The notes beneath the pieces were generated by a model. The model did no database searches, was not told where the DNA came from, and was given only the letters and a program-made list of their open reading frames with translations. The position numbers were made by a program, and so were the translations under genes. Source: Alphaproteobacteria bacterium (GTDB lineage: Bacteria; Pseudomonadota; Alphaproteobacteria; UBA8366). Taken from it: 64,000 nt of DNA. Positions 46,342-54,344 of the stretch are shown piece after piece. Within the stretch, counting starts at the first letter, position 1. The number at the start of each line of letters is the position of its first letter. The stretch lies in assembly GCA_028281325.1 (NCBI GenBank), contig JANQKC010000010.1, positions 248,001-312,000 of the forward strand, written 5' to 3'.

Positions 46342-46743
46342 TTAATAACAACGGGTCCGAACACCCCATTGAATTCGACCATCGGGGAGGGTCCGGTAGA
46401 CCCGGTCCTTTTCGCAGACCGGCGCACGCGACGGTCCGGCATACACCGGCGCGCGGCGATGGTGATAGCGCGGCACGCTGAGCAGCGTGCCCAGCAAAAC
46501 GGCCCCGCCGATGATGCCGGCGGCGATCAGCGCGCCGTTCTTGTGGCCGCGATACCCACGGTGCTTGCGGTGCTTGTAATGGCGGTGATGGCGATAGTGA
46601 CGGTGGTGGCGGTAATGCCCGTGATACCCGTGATACCCGTGATACCCGTAAAATCCGTGGCGCTTGTAATAGCCGGCATCCGCCGTGGCGGCGGAGAGCA
46701 TAAGGACGGCGCCGAGGATAGCGGCGGCGAGGAGTGTCTTCAT
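46342..46743 (-). CDS. secreted His/Tyr/Gly-rich repeat protein
   Basis: A 133-residue protein with a signal peptide (about residues 1-23, ending in ADA). A region of about 36 residues is built of His, Tyr, Arg and Gly (YGYHGYHGYHGHY, then HYRHHRHY repeated). Then comes a hydrophobic Gly-rich segment (LIAAGIIGGAVLLGTLL, possibly a membrane helix) and a C-terminal domain with two cysteines (CEKDRVYRTLPDGRIQW and the final RCY). AGGAG lies before the ATG at 46743. The His-rich part could bind metal. The C-terminal VYRTLPDGR-type end occurs in small exported alphaproteobacterial proteins of unknown function. Confidence 0.8.
   Translation of the reverse strand: MKTLLAAAILGAVLMLSAATADAGYYKRHGFYGYHGYHGYHGHYRHHRHYRHHRHYKHRKHRGYRGHKNGALIAAGIIGGAVLLGTLLSVPRYHHRRAPVYAGPSRAPVCEKDRVYRTLPDGRIQWGVRTRCY
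46621..46647. repeat. three tandem 9-bp units inside the His-rich gene
   Basis: GTGATACCC occurs three times head to tail on the plus strand. Read on the minus strand it encodes three Gly-Tyr-His units in the secreted protein. Exact DNA repetition suggests recent expansion by slippage. Confidence 0.85.
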
Positions 46744-46960
46744 CGTCTGGGACTCCTGAACTTGGTTCCGGTGTCTTCCCGAGGACCCAAATTGCGTTCC
46801 AGATCTCCGATCCGAATACGGATCGACCCCTACATCCGGCGGCAACAGCGTCCCGGCCATTTCGGCTGTTATCGACGATGGGCGCTGCGACTGCCCCGCA
46901 GAATACGCGAGATCGCGGCGGGCTTCAACGCCGAGCGATCACAATGCCCCAAGAGCGGAG

Positions 46961-47656
46961 TTAGGAATCTTGTCTTCGGGCGGGCGGCGACGGCCGGTCG
47001 TTATGATCCCGCAACGAACTGAAATCCACGGAAAACCCGCGCGCACCCGCGCCGTCCGGATCCTTCCCCATCGCCCTCTTGGCGCCGCCGAACAGGCGGC
47101 GCAAAGCCCGCCAGAGCTTGGGCAGGAGCCAGAGCACCAGCAGGACGAAGGCACCGAGGAAGGTCAGGAACAACGCTGGCTTGAACAACGCGAGGAACAG
47201 CCCGCCCAGCACCAAAGCATCTTCCAGGAGCGACACGAACCAGTTGCTGAACGGTTCGGGCGAGGCGTTGACCGCGACGCGGCCGCTCGCCTTGGTCGCG
47301 TGGCTTGCCGCCGCCAGCGTGCCGCCCGCCAACAGGGCCGCGGCCAACTCGTAGCCGGCGCCCCAGTCCTGCAGCACGCCCGCCGCCAGCAGGGCGCCCG
47401 CGGGGACCCGGATAAAGGTGTGCAGCGCATCCCAGGCGGAGTCGACGCCCGGCACCTTATCGGCGACGAATTCAACGACATAGAGACCACCCGCGGCGAC
47501 CAGCACGGCCGGGTGTTCGAGCACGGTCAGGTCGCCGGGCAGATCGACGACGCCGAAGGCGCCGAGTCCGCCCAGGATCAGCACCGCGAGATACAGGTTG
47601 ATGCCGCTGGCCCAGGCCGCGCCGAGACCCAAGGCAACCAGGTTCAGCGCTTCCAC
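46961..47656 (-). CDS. DUF4126 membrane protein
   Basis: A 231-residue protein with about five membrane segments. The start GLGAAWASGINLYLAVLILGGLG is typical of DUF4126, as is FVADKVPGVDSAWDALHTFIRVPAGALLAAG. A hydrophobic segment at about 150-182 is followed by a polar tail. Its function is unknown. The start is a GTG with GGAGGA upstream. Confidence 0.85.
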   Translation of the reverse strand: MEALNLVALGLGAAWASGINLYLAVLILGGLGAFGVVDLPGDLTVLEHPAVLVAAGGLYVVEFVADKVPGVDSAWDALHTFIRVPAGALLAAGVLQDWGAGYELAAALLAGGTLAAASHATKASGRVAVNASPEPFSNWFVSLLEDALVLGGLFLALFKPALFLTFLGAFVLLVLWLLPKLWRALRRLFGGAKRAMGKDPDGAGARGFSVDFSSLRDHNDRPSPPARRQDS

Positions 47657-47717
47657 GGGCTATCCTCCGGCCGCCAACCGCCGCCGTCGAAGGGGAGGAA
47701 CGTCATTCGGGCACGCG

Positions 47718-47915
47718 TCAGGATCCGCCGCCGGACGTGGCCTCTTCGATTTTCTTGTCCGTGTTGTATTGGCTGAGGGCGTAAACCGCCCAGATCGCGG
47801 CCGGCACCCAGCCGATCACGGTGAGCTGTAGGATGAGGCAAATGATCCCGGCGATCGGCTTGCCGATCGTGAAAAACAGGAGAAAGGGAAGAAATATCGC
47901 AATAACCAATCGCAT
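47718..47915 (-). CDS. YqaE/Pmp3-family small membrane protein
   Basis: A 65-residue proteolipid with two helices; the second contains IICLILQLTVIGWVPAAIWAVYAL, the Pmp3 signature region. Pmp3/UPF0057 proteins are induced by salt or membrane stress and may affect membrane potential. It lies just upstream of DUF4126 on the same strand, with 61 bp between. Confidence 0.9.
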   Translation of the reverse strand: MRLVIAIFLPFLLFFTIGKPIAGIICLILQLTVIGWVPAAIWAVYALSQYNTDKKIEEATSGGGS

Positions 47916-48031
47916 CGTTTCAAAACTCCGTTGCTACCCTTGTAGTTAACCATACAGCCGGCCGGCGTGGCCCGCCACTCCGGCGAATCATTCCGGCACA
48001 TCGGGCCAGCAACCGCCACCTGCACGGGCCG

Positions 48032-48553
48032 CTAGGCGATCTCAGGGAAATCTTCCGGCCACAGGCTCAGCCGGCCGTCTTGCGCCAGCCCCTCGACCAC
48101 CACCTTGCGCGCGCGGTCCAGGATCAGCGCCAGATGCCGGTCGAACGCCGCGTCGATATCCGCGGCCGTGGCGTATCCCGGCACCTTGCCGTCCATCGCA
48201 TCCAGCACGCTCGACCGCAGGGTACAATCGTATTCCCGGTCGTTATGCATAATCTGAAAGTTTATCAGGCGGTTGATGGCGTCAGCGCGGCGCGCGACCA
48301 GCCGCGCCGCCGTCTTGCGAAGCCGCACGCCGGGACCTCGCCGGTCGTCTTCTGGCAGGAACTCTATACCCGCCAATTCCAGGACCGACCGAACCGATTC
48401 GAGCGTCGCCGCCGTGCTGCGCCCCGGTCCTTTCAACCCTTCCATGCGTTTGATGGTCGGGCGCGACACACTGGCTTCCTGCGCCAACCGTTCCTGCCCC
48501 CAGGCAAGCATGGCGCGCGCCGCGCGAATCTGTGATCCCGTTAAAATTGCCAT
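48032..48553 (-). CDS. XRE-type helix-turn-helix regulator with C-terminal domain
   Basis: A 173-residue protein. The N-terminal helix-turn-helix (about residues 5-62) contains SQIRAARAMLAWGQERLAQEASVSRPTIKRME, close to the alphaproteobacterial XRE proteins that bind short operators. The C-terminal 100 residues (RLRKTAARLVARRADAINRLINFQ and FDRHLALILDRARKVV) are helical and unassigned. I take the ATG at 48553; an upstream ATG at 48601 would place the operator-like sequence in coding DNA. A half-site CTTTTTG lies 4-11 bases upstream of the start, so autorepression is likely. Confidence 0.85.
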   Translation of the reverse strand: MAILTGSQIRAARAMLAWGQERLAQEASVSRPTIKRMEGLKGPGRSTAATLESVRSVLELAGIEFLPEDDRRGPGVRLRKTAARLVARRADAINRLINFQIMHNDREYDCTLRSSVLDAMDGKVPGYATAADIDAAFDRHLALILDRARKVVVEGLAQDGRLSLWPEDFPEIA

Positions 48554-48604
48554 GACACTTTTTGAAGTATAACACCTAACATTATCGACAATCGCCTTCA
48601 TGAA

Positions 48605-48644
48605 ACTTTACTTTTTGAATCACAAATAATCCAAAAAGTAAAGT
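48605..48644. promoter_or_regulatory. perfect 13-bp inverted repeat, putative operator
   Basis: ACTTTACTTTTTG (48605-48617) is the exact reverse complement of CAAAAAGTAAAGT (48632-48644), separated by an AT-rich 14-bp spacer. It lies about 50 bp upstream of the XRE regulator. A further copy of ACTTTTTG occurs at 48557-48564, before the start codon. A dimer or tetramer binding site for the regulator is the simplest reading; an RNA hairpin is the alternative. Confidence 0.65.
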
Positions 48645-48990
48645 CATCGCCTGCCGCGTGACTGCCGACAGATGGCTTTTAGCGCCTGCCGCGACGCGAC
48701 TCCAGGTCTATATAGGGCGTCCGGACGGGAAGGGCCACGGCTGCCGTCTCCCGGCCGCGGTCACGCCGGTTTTCGCCCTTCCCCGGCGGGCGGGGCCGGC
48801 ATCGTTTTCCGAAGGGTGGAGCGGTAATCCTGCGGCGGCATTTCCCGGTCGCCGCGCCGTCGTCGCCGGCCATCGCGAAACCTGGAATATTCCGATTCCG
48901 GAATAATCTCAACGCCGGCTTTTGTACCCTTTTTGTTCGTGCTACAGTCCCAATCCGCTCCTTTTCCCGCAAAGGCCCCGCGTTCCCGCC
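48645..48990. other. intergenic region before mmcB
   Basis: About 345 bp with no convincing gene. Two adjacent palindromes, GGAATATTCC (48884-48893) and ATTCCGGAAT (48895-48904), lie about 95 bp before mmcB and may be regulatory. I find no LexA-type GTTC-N7-GTTC site. Confidence 0.45.
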
Positions 48991-49461
48991 ATGCCATCGT
49001 CGACGCCCACCCCCACCGTTCCCGCCGCGCCCCCCGCCGACCCGGCGCACGCATTGGCCCGCGGGATCGCCCGGATGTTCGGCGAGGCCGGGCAGTCCTG
49101 CCTGTTCGAGTTCACGCTGCGCAACGGTCGGCGCGCCGATGTCATGGCGATGACGCCGTCCGGGCAATTCACCATCGTCGAGATCAAGTCGAGCGTGGCG
49201 GACTACCAATCGGACCGGAAATGGTCGGACTATCTGCCGTTCTGCGATTTCTTCTATTTCGGCGTTTCCGAGACCTTTCCGCAAGACCTGATCCCCGAGA
49301 CCTGCGGCCTGATCGTGGCCGACGCCTATGGCGGGGCCATCCTTCGCGACCCGGCGGAAACGCCCCTGAACGCCGCGCGCCGGCGGGCGTTGACGCTACG
49401 GTACGCCCAAGGCGCGAGCCGGCGGCTGATGCAGCATATCGATCCCGGCGGGCATTTCTAG
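48991..49461 (+). CDS. mmcB: MmcB-family DNA repair protein
   Basis: A 156-residue protein with a restriction-endonuclease-like core: GRRADVMAMTPSGQFTIVEIKSSVADYQSDRKW holds the Asp and the Glu-X-Lys of the fold, followed by YLPFCDFFYFGV and GLIVADAYGGAILRD. In Caulobacter MmcB is a DNA-damage-induced repair protein. The start at ATG 48991 fits the Pro/Thr-rich N-terminal tail; upstream frame to 48922 has no similarity. Confidence 0.9.
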   Translation: MPSSTPTPTVPAAPPADPAHALARGIARMFGEAGQSCLFEFTLRNGRRADVMAMTPSGQFTIVEIKSSVADYQSDRKWSDYLPFCDFFYFGVSETFPQDLIPETCGLIVADAYGGAILRDPAETPLNAARRRALTLRYAQGASRRLMQHIDPGGHF

Positions 49462-49488
49462 CCCCATCCGGGCGACCCCGCGCCGCGT

Positions 49489-49929
49489 TCAAGGGTTACG
49501 GCGGTCGATCCGTTCCAGCTCGTCCCAGAACTCTTTGAACATCTCGACACGAAGACGCTTTTCCCGGTCGTCGCCGGAAACCTGATCGGGATGATACAGC
49601 CGGGCGAAGGCGTTCTTCGCTTGCCGGAACTTGACGTCCTGGACCGACCTGCCGTTCACGCCGGGCGCGCCGTGGTGCGGCGCGGCGACCGGGTCGGTCT
49701 CGTCATCGACCGCCTCGCCGAGCCGGGATTTCAGCCGGCGAATCTCGCTCTTGTAGTAGTAGACCGTATTGTCGAGCGATTGTTCCGCGTCGTCCAAGGC
49801 GATCTGGCATTTGCGCAGCTTGTAGTTCAACTCGGATTCCCGGCTTCGCCGCGCCTGACGCACGATGTAGACGCCCAGCATCAGGATCAACAGCGGCACG
49901 ATAAAGGCGAAAAGATCGATTCCCGTCAC
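49489..49929 (-). CDS. membrane-anchored J-domain-like protein
   Basis: A 146-residue protein with one N-terminal helix (about residues 5-24), a coiled-coil-like charged middle (about 28-70) and a C-terminal stretch LYHPDQVSGDDREKRLRVEMFKEFWDEL. This contains the HPD triplet of DnaJ J domains, with helix II (FRQAKNAFARL) before it and helix III after. The J domain is divergent and looks short. It may recruit DnaK to the membrane. The GTG start has GAGG upstream, and the gene is next to hldE. Confidence 0.65.
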   Translation of the reverse strand: MTGIDLFAFIVPLLILMLGVYIVRQARRSRESELNYKLRKCQIALDDAEQSLDNTVYYYKSEIRRLKSRLGEAVDDETDPVAAPHHGAPGVNGRSVQDVKFRQAKNAFARLYHPDQVSGDDREKRLRVEMFKEFWDELERIDRRNP

Positions 49930-49969
49930 CGCCGTCCTCTTTGCGCCGTTCGTGCCGGTCCCCGCATGC

Positions 49970-51481
49970 CTACGGCGCCATCCGGCGGATCGTGTCGGTC
50001 GTGCTATGCCCGGTCAGGATTTCGGCAAGCATGACCTTTCCGCCCCAGGACGTCACCTCTTCCGCGCCGACCACCTGGTCGACCGTGTAATCCGCGCCCT
50101 TCACCAGCAGGTCCGGCCGCAACGCGTCCAACAGCACCATCGGCGTTTCCTCGGGAAAGATAACGACCATATCGACCGACGACAGCGAGGCGAGCACCGC
50201 GGCCCGGCTGCTTTCGGCCTGGATCGGCCGGTCGTCGCCCTTCAGCCCCTTGACCGAGGAATCGCTGTTCAGCCCGACCACGAGCCGGTCGCAGGCGGCC
50301 TTCGCCTGGTTCAGCAACGAGATATGCCCCGGATGCAGCAGGTCGAAACACCCGTTGGTGAAGCCGATCCGCCAGCCCTGCCGGCGCCAGGTCTCCGCCC
50401 GGTCCTGCATGGTTTCGCGCGTGGCGATCTTCGCTTCGGCATCCATGAAGTCGGAGGCGTGCAACGCGGTCAGGATTTCAGCCGGATGCGCCACCGCAGT
50501 CCCGACCTTGCCGACGACGACGCCCGCCCCGACATTCGCGAGCCGCGCCGCCAACGGCAACGGCGCACCGGCCGCAAGCGCCGCGGCGACGATCGACACC
50601 ACCGTGTCGCCGGCGCCGGAAACATCGAAGACTTCCCGCGCCCGCGCCGGAAGGTGATGGATGCCGTGGCGGTCGACCAACGACATGCCGCGCTCACTGC
50701 GCGTGGCGAGGATTGCCGACACATCGATATCGGTGATCAACATGCGGCAGGCGAGCACCACTTCCTCATCGGTCTCCGTGGGCAGGCCGGTGGCCAGCGA
50801 CAGCTCATGGCGGTTCGGCGTCAGCAGCGTGGCGCCGCCGTACCGGCTGTAATCCCGCCCCTTCGGGTCAACGACCACGGCCCGGTTTTCCGACCGCGCC
50901 GCGGCGATCAACGCCGCCAGAATGTCGTCACCCACCACGCCCTTGCCGTAATCCGACAGCACCAACGGCGCGCCCGGCGCCGCCGCCATGGCGGCCAAGG
51001 CGTCGTCCAACAGCGACCGATGGTCGTCATCGACGATCCTGTCGACGGATTCGCGGTCCGCGCGCAGCAATTGCTGATTGCCGGCCATGAAGCGCGTCTT
51101 GATGCCGGTCTGCCGCCCCGCGATCGAGACGAGACGGGGCGTCACGCCGGGCTCGGCCGCGACCAGCTTGGCCAGCTCCCGGCCCGCGCGGTCGACGCCG
51201 ATGGCGGCCACCAGTTCCGTGCCGACCCCGAGCGCGGACAAATTGCGCAGCACGTTGCCGACCCCGCCCAGCATCGCGCTTTCCCGGGTCACTTCGAGGA
51301 CCGGAATCGGCGCTTCCGGCGAAACCCGGTCGACCCGGCCCTCGACATACCGGTCGAGCATCAAGTCGCCGACGCAGACGACCGTCGCGTCCGGCAGACG
51401 CGGCAGCAGCGCGAACAGGTCGGCCGCGCCGGTCATCGGCTCCGCATCGGCGACGGGCGGCGGCTGGTCGGCAGACGTCAT
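49970..51481 (-). CDS. hldE: bifunctional heptose-7-phosphate kinase / heptose-1-phosphate adenylyltransferase
   Basis: A 503-residue two-domain enzyme for ADP-heptose in lipopolysaccharide core synthesis. The N-terminal pfkB-type kinase (about 20-330) has GDLMLDRYVEGRVDRVSPEAPIPVLEV, GGVGNVLRNL and DVSGAGDTVVSI with the catalytic Asp. The C-terminal nucleotidyltransferase (about 360-500) starts GFTNGCFDLLHPGHISLL with the HxGH motif. The ATG at 51481 follows AAGAGGA. Its presence shows the cell makes heptose-containing LPS. Confidence 0.96.
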   Translation of the reverse strand: MTSADQPPPVADAEPMTGAADLFALLPRLPDATVVCVGDLMLDRYVEGRVDRVSPEAPIPVLEVTRESAMLGGVGNVLRNLSALGVGTELVAAIGVDRAGRELAKLVAAEPGVTPRLVSIAGRQTGIKTRFMAGNQQLLRADRESVDRIVDDDHRSLLDDALAAMAAAPGAPLVLSDYGKGVVGDDILAALIAAARSENRAVVVDPKGRDYSRYGGATLLTPNRHELSLATGLPTETDEEVVLACRMLITDIDVSAILATRSERGMSLVDRHGIHHLPARAREVFDVSGAGDTVVSIVAAALAAGAPLPLAARLANVGAGVVVGKVGTAVAHPAEILTALHASDFMDAEAKIATRETMQDRAETWRRQGWRIGFTNGCFDLLHPGHISLLNQAKAACDRLVVGLNSDSSVKGLKGDDRPIQAESSRAAVLASLSSVDMVVIFPEETPMVLLDALRPDLLVKGADYTVDQVVGAEEVTSWGGKVMLAEILTGHSTTDTIRRMAP

Positions 51482-51572
51482 GGCGATCCTCTTCAACCCC
51501 TCATCGCGTCGTCGCTAATCAATTCCGGCCGATCATGCAAGTCAAACATACTGTCGGACGGCGGAATCCGGC

Positions 51573-52316
51573 TCAACCATGCAGGAAAGACCACCGATCC
51601 CCATGCATCACCAGCGCCGTAAGACAGCCGCTCCAGACCGCGCCCGTGTCGATGTTGATCCGGTTGAAACGGACCTCCGGCGCGTCGACCGGCGAGTGGC
51701 CATGCACCACGACATACCCGTGATCGTAGGGAGACGTCAGAAACGGATCGCGAATCCACATCAGGTCATCCTCGGCCTGCTGCGACAGCTCGATACCGGG
51801 ACGAATGCCGGCATGCACGAACAGGTACCCGCCGGCGCGATAGGTCATCGGCAACGCCTGCAGGAACCGAAGATGCGCGTCCGGCAATCGCGCCCGCAAT
51901 TCGGCCGAAAGCGCCGCGGCCGACGCGGCCGCGCCGGCGTCGTCCACTTCCAGACCGTAACTCCGCAACGTCGCCCGGCCGCCATTCGCCAGCCACAACG
52001 CACAGACGCCCGGATCATCGAGGAATTTCAGCAGGAGATCCTCGTGATTGCCTTTCAGGCAAATCTGTTCGATCCCGTCGAGCGGCCGTTCCGTCAAGGC
52101 CGTCAGGACGCCGGCGCTGTCCGCGCCACGGTCCACATAGTCGCCGAGGTAGACAACGATCTTGCGGGATTCCGGCGCCGACGCGGCATCCCGGCGGATT
52201 TCTTCCCGCAACCGGTCGAGCAGGTCCGTACAGCCATGCACGTCGCCGACCGCATAGAGGCGGGTATCCTCCGGCGCGCGGGCGCGCGGGGTATCGGCGT
52301 CAGGCCATAGCGTCAT
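51573..52316 (-). CDS. PPP-type metallophosphoesterase
   Basis: A 247-residue serine/threonine-phosphatase-like protein. All metal motifs are present: YAVGDVHGC, VYLGDYVDRG, LKGNHEDLL, then FVHAGI and VVHGHSP. It is a bacterial PPP-family member close to those annotated as serine/threonine protein phosphatases or diadenosine tetraphosphatases. The substrate is not known. It lies upstream of hldE on the same strand. Confidence 0.9.
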   Translation of the reverse strand: MTLWPDADTPRARAPEDTRLYAVGDVHGCTDLLDRLREEIRRDAASAPESRKIVVYLGDYVDRGADSAGVLTALTERPLDGIEQICLKGNHEDLLLKFLDDPGVCALWLANGGRATLRSYGLEVDDAGAAASAAALSAELRARLPDAHLRFLQALPMTYRAGGYLFVHAGIRPGIELSQQAEDDLMWIRDPFLTSPYDHGYVVVHGHSPVDAPEVRFNRINIDTGAVWSGCLTALVMHGDRWSFLHG

Positions 52317-52479
52317 CGATCACCCGTGTTCCTCTGCGGCAAAATCCGCTGTTTCCGCGCGATTCCCGCGTTTTTATCGTTAACCAACCGTAAATTCATT
52401 CGCCTTATTATCCCGCAGATCGCAGAAACTCGACAGGATGTCTTTCCGGCCCGTCCGGAAGGCGGGGCAGAAGACCACA

Positions 52480-53730
52480 ATGAACGTCAACGCCGCACAG
52501 TTGGGACAGCCCAATGTCAGCCAGGAATACCTCCTGCTGAATTATGTGCAACGACTGGACCGGCACCGCGCCGGCCGCAAGGCGGTCCATGTCCATCTTT
52601 CGAACCTGCGGGACCACAACCGCCGCGGTCACCATCTGCGCATCGCCGGCAACACCTTCGAAGGGCTGGTCAACCAGTTCGAAGGGCAGATGTTCGAGTT
52701 GAACAACGGCGATCTGGTCTTCATCTGCAAGGGTGCCTCGGTCGAGGAGATGGACGACGCGATCAACCGGCTGCGCTTCCTGTTCAGCGACGACCCGCTG
52801 GCCATGGCCGACGTCGCCGATGATTTCTCCACCTGGTACAACCTGGAAGCCCAATATCAGGTCTTCCTGGAGTTGGCGGAAACGCTCAACCGCAAGGAAC
52901 AGGCGCGCCAGGAACGGCTGCGCATCCGCGCGGCGCAATGGGGCGAAGACGAGGAAAACAACAGTCGGCCCGCGATCACGCCGACTCAGCTCGGCAAGCT
53001 CGAAAACTTCCTCATGAGCGCCGACCTTTCGGGATTCGTGCGCCGCCAGCAGGTCTGCGCCGTATCGGTGGAGGAACATCCGAAACCGATTTTCAAGGAA
53101 CTGTTCATTTCAATCGACGAATTAGCCGGCACCGTCCTGCCGGAAGCGAACCTCGCCGGCAACAAATGGTTGTTTCAACATCTCACGGTTGCGCTCGACA
53201 ACCGTGTCCTGAAACTGCTCGCACGGGCCGACGATACGGATCTGCACTCCTCGTTCAGCATCAACCTGAATGTCAGCACGGTGCTATCGCAACACTTCCT
53301 GGATTTCGATTCGCAACTCCGCACGGGCAGCCGCGGCACGATCGTCATCGAGTTCCAGTTGATCGATGTCTTCGGCGACCTGGCGGAATACAATTTCGCG
53401 CGCGACTTCCTGCACGAAAAAGGCTACCGGCTGTGCCTCGACGGCATCTCTCACAACAGCCTGCCGGTATTCGATCGTAAAACGCTCGGCCTCGACCTGG
53501 TCAAACTGATGTGGGACAAGGCGTTGATCGATGAAGACCGGAACGGCGAGAAATTCGAAGCCCTGCGCAAGTCGGTCGAGCAATGCGGCCGGTCGCGCAT
53601 CGTCATGACGCGATGCGACACGCCCACCGCGGTCGAAATCGGGCACCTCCTCGGCATTACCATGTTCCAGGGCCGATACATCGACGCATTGCTCCACGAA
53701 AACGCCCGCTTCGGCAGCCACGCCGCCTAA
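52480..53730 (+). CDS. degenerate EAL-domain-like protein
   Basis: A 416-residue soluble protein. The C-terminal half (about 230-410) follows the EAL c-di-GMP phosphodiesterase fold: FSINLNVSTVLSQHF, TIVIEFQLIDVFGD, GYRLCLDGISHNSLPVFD, LDLVKLMWDK and LGITMFQGRYID. The motifs are altered: EAL itself is not seen, and the loop usually EGVE reads TRCDTP, so enzymatic activity is unlikely. The N-terminal half has a HXXR-rich region and no recognised domain. An alternative ATG at 52438 adds 14 basic residues. It may sense c-di-GMP or bind a partner. Confidence 0.75.
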   Translation: MNVNAAQLGQPNVSQEYLLLNYVQRLDRHRAGRKAVHVHLSNLRDHNRRGHHLRIAGNTFEGLVNQFEGQMFELNNGDLVFICKGASVEEMDDAINRLRFLFSDDPLAMADVADDFSTWYNLEAQYQVFLELAETLNRKEQARQERLRIRAAQWGEDEENNSRPAITPTQLGKLENFLMSADLSGFVRRQQVCAVSVEEHPKPIFKELFISIDELAGTVLPEANLAGNKWLFQHLTVALDNRVLKLLARADDTDLHSSFSINLNVSTVLSQHFLDFDSQLRTGSRGTIVIEFQLIDVFGDLAEYNFARDFLHEKGYRLCLDGISHNSLPVFDRKTLGLDLVKLMWDKALIDEDRNGEKFEALRKSVEQCGRSRIVMTRCDTPTAVEIGHLLGITMFQGRYIDALLHENARFGSHAA

Positions 53731-53773
53731 CCGGACGCTCGGGTCGGCGCCCCGTCCCGCAGGGCGAAGACCG

Positions 53774-54328
53774 TTACCCGCGCGGGGCGTGTTTGTTGAG
53801 AATGCGCTGCAGCGTCCGCCGATGCATCTTCAACCGGCGCGCCGTTTCCGAAACGTTCCGGTCGCACTGCTCGAACACCCGTTGGATATGCTCCCAGCGC
53901 ACCCGGTCCGCCGACATCGGGTCTTCGGGCGGCGGCGGCAACGGCCGCTCGGTCTCCAGCAGGGCGGCGGCGACCGCATCCGCATCCGCCGGCTTCGGCA
54001 GATAATCGACGGCGCCGGCCTTCACCGCGCGCACCGCGGTGGCGATGTTGCCGTACCCGGTCAAGATGACGATGCGAATATCCGGCCGGGCCGACCGCAA
54101 GGCCTGCACGACTTCCAAGCCGTTGCCGTCCTCGAGCCGCAAGTCCACCACCGCGTATCCCGGCGGATTCTCCAGCCCGATATCGATGCCTTCGGCAACG
54201 CTCTCGGCAACCGCCGTCGCGAATCCGCGTTGCTCCATCGCCCGCGCCAACCGGTTCCTCAGCGGCGCGTCGTCATCAACAATCAACAAGCGGCGCTCAC
54301 CGGCGCCCGTTGAAGGAAGGTCGTGCAT
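53774..54328 (-). CDS. actR: redox response regulator of the ActR/RegA/PrrA family
   Basis: A 184-residue regulator, the same length as RegA. The receiver has the DDD acidic pair (about 18-20), phospho-Asp 62 in VVDLRLEDGNGLEV and Lys in LPKPAD. The C-terminal Fis-type helix-turn-helix is WEHIQRVFEQCDRNVSETARRLKMHRRTLQRIL. I chose ATG 54328 because GTGAGG precedes it; the ATG at 54355 would overlap the kinase stop. With ActS it controls redox-responsive genes such as respiration and CO2 or nitrogen fixation in relatives. Confidence 0.94.
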   Translation of the reverse strand: MHDLPSTGAGERRLLIVDDDAPLRNRLARAMEQRGFATAVAESVAEGIDIGLENPPGYAVVDLRLEDGNGLEVVQALRSARPDIRIVILTGYGNIATAVRAVKAGAVDYLPKPADADAVAAALLETERPLPPPPEDPMSADRVRWEHIQRVFEQCDRNVSETARRLKMHRRTLQRILNKHAPRG

Positions 54329-54344
54329 GGGAATATGCCTCACA

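Noticed and set aside
46621-46647. CRISPR-like or microsatellite array
   Set aside because: Only three 9-bp units without spacers, in frame within a protein repeat.
48645-48990. LexA (SOS) box upstream of mmcB
   Set aside because: One GTTC is present but there is no second GTTC at the required seven-base spacing.
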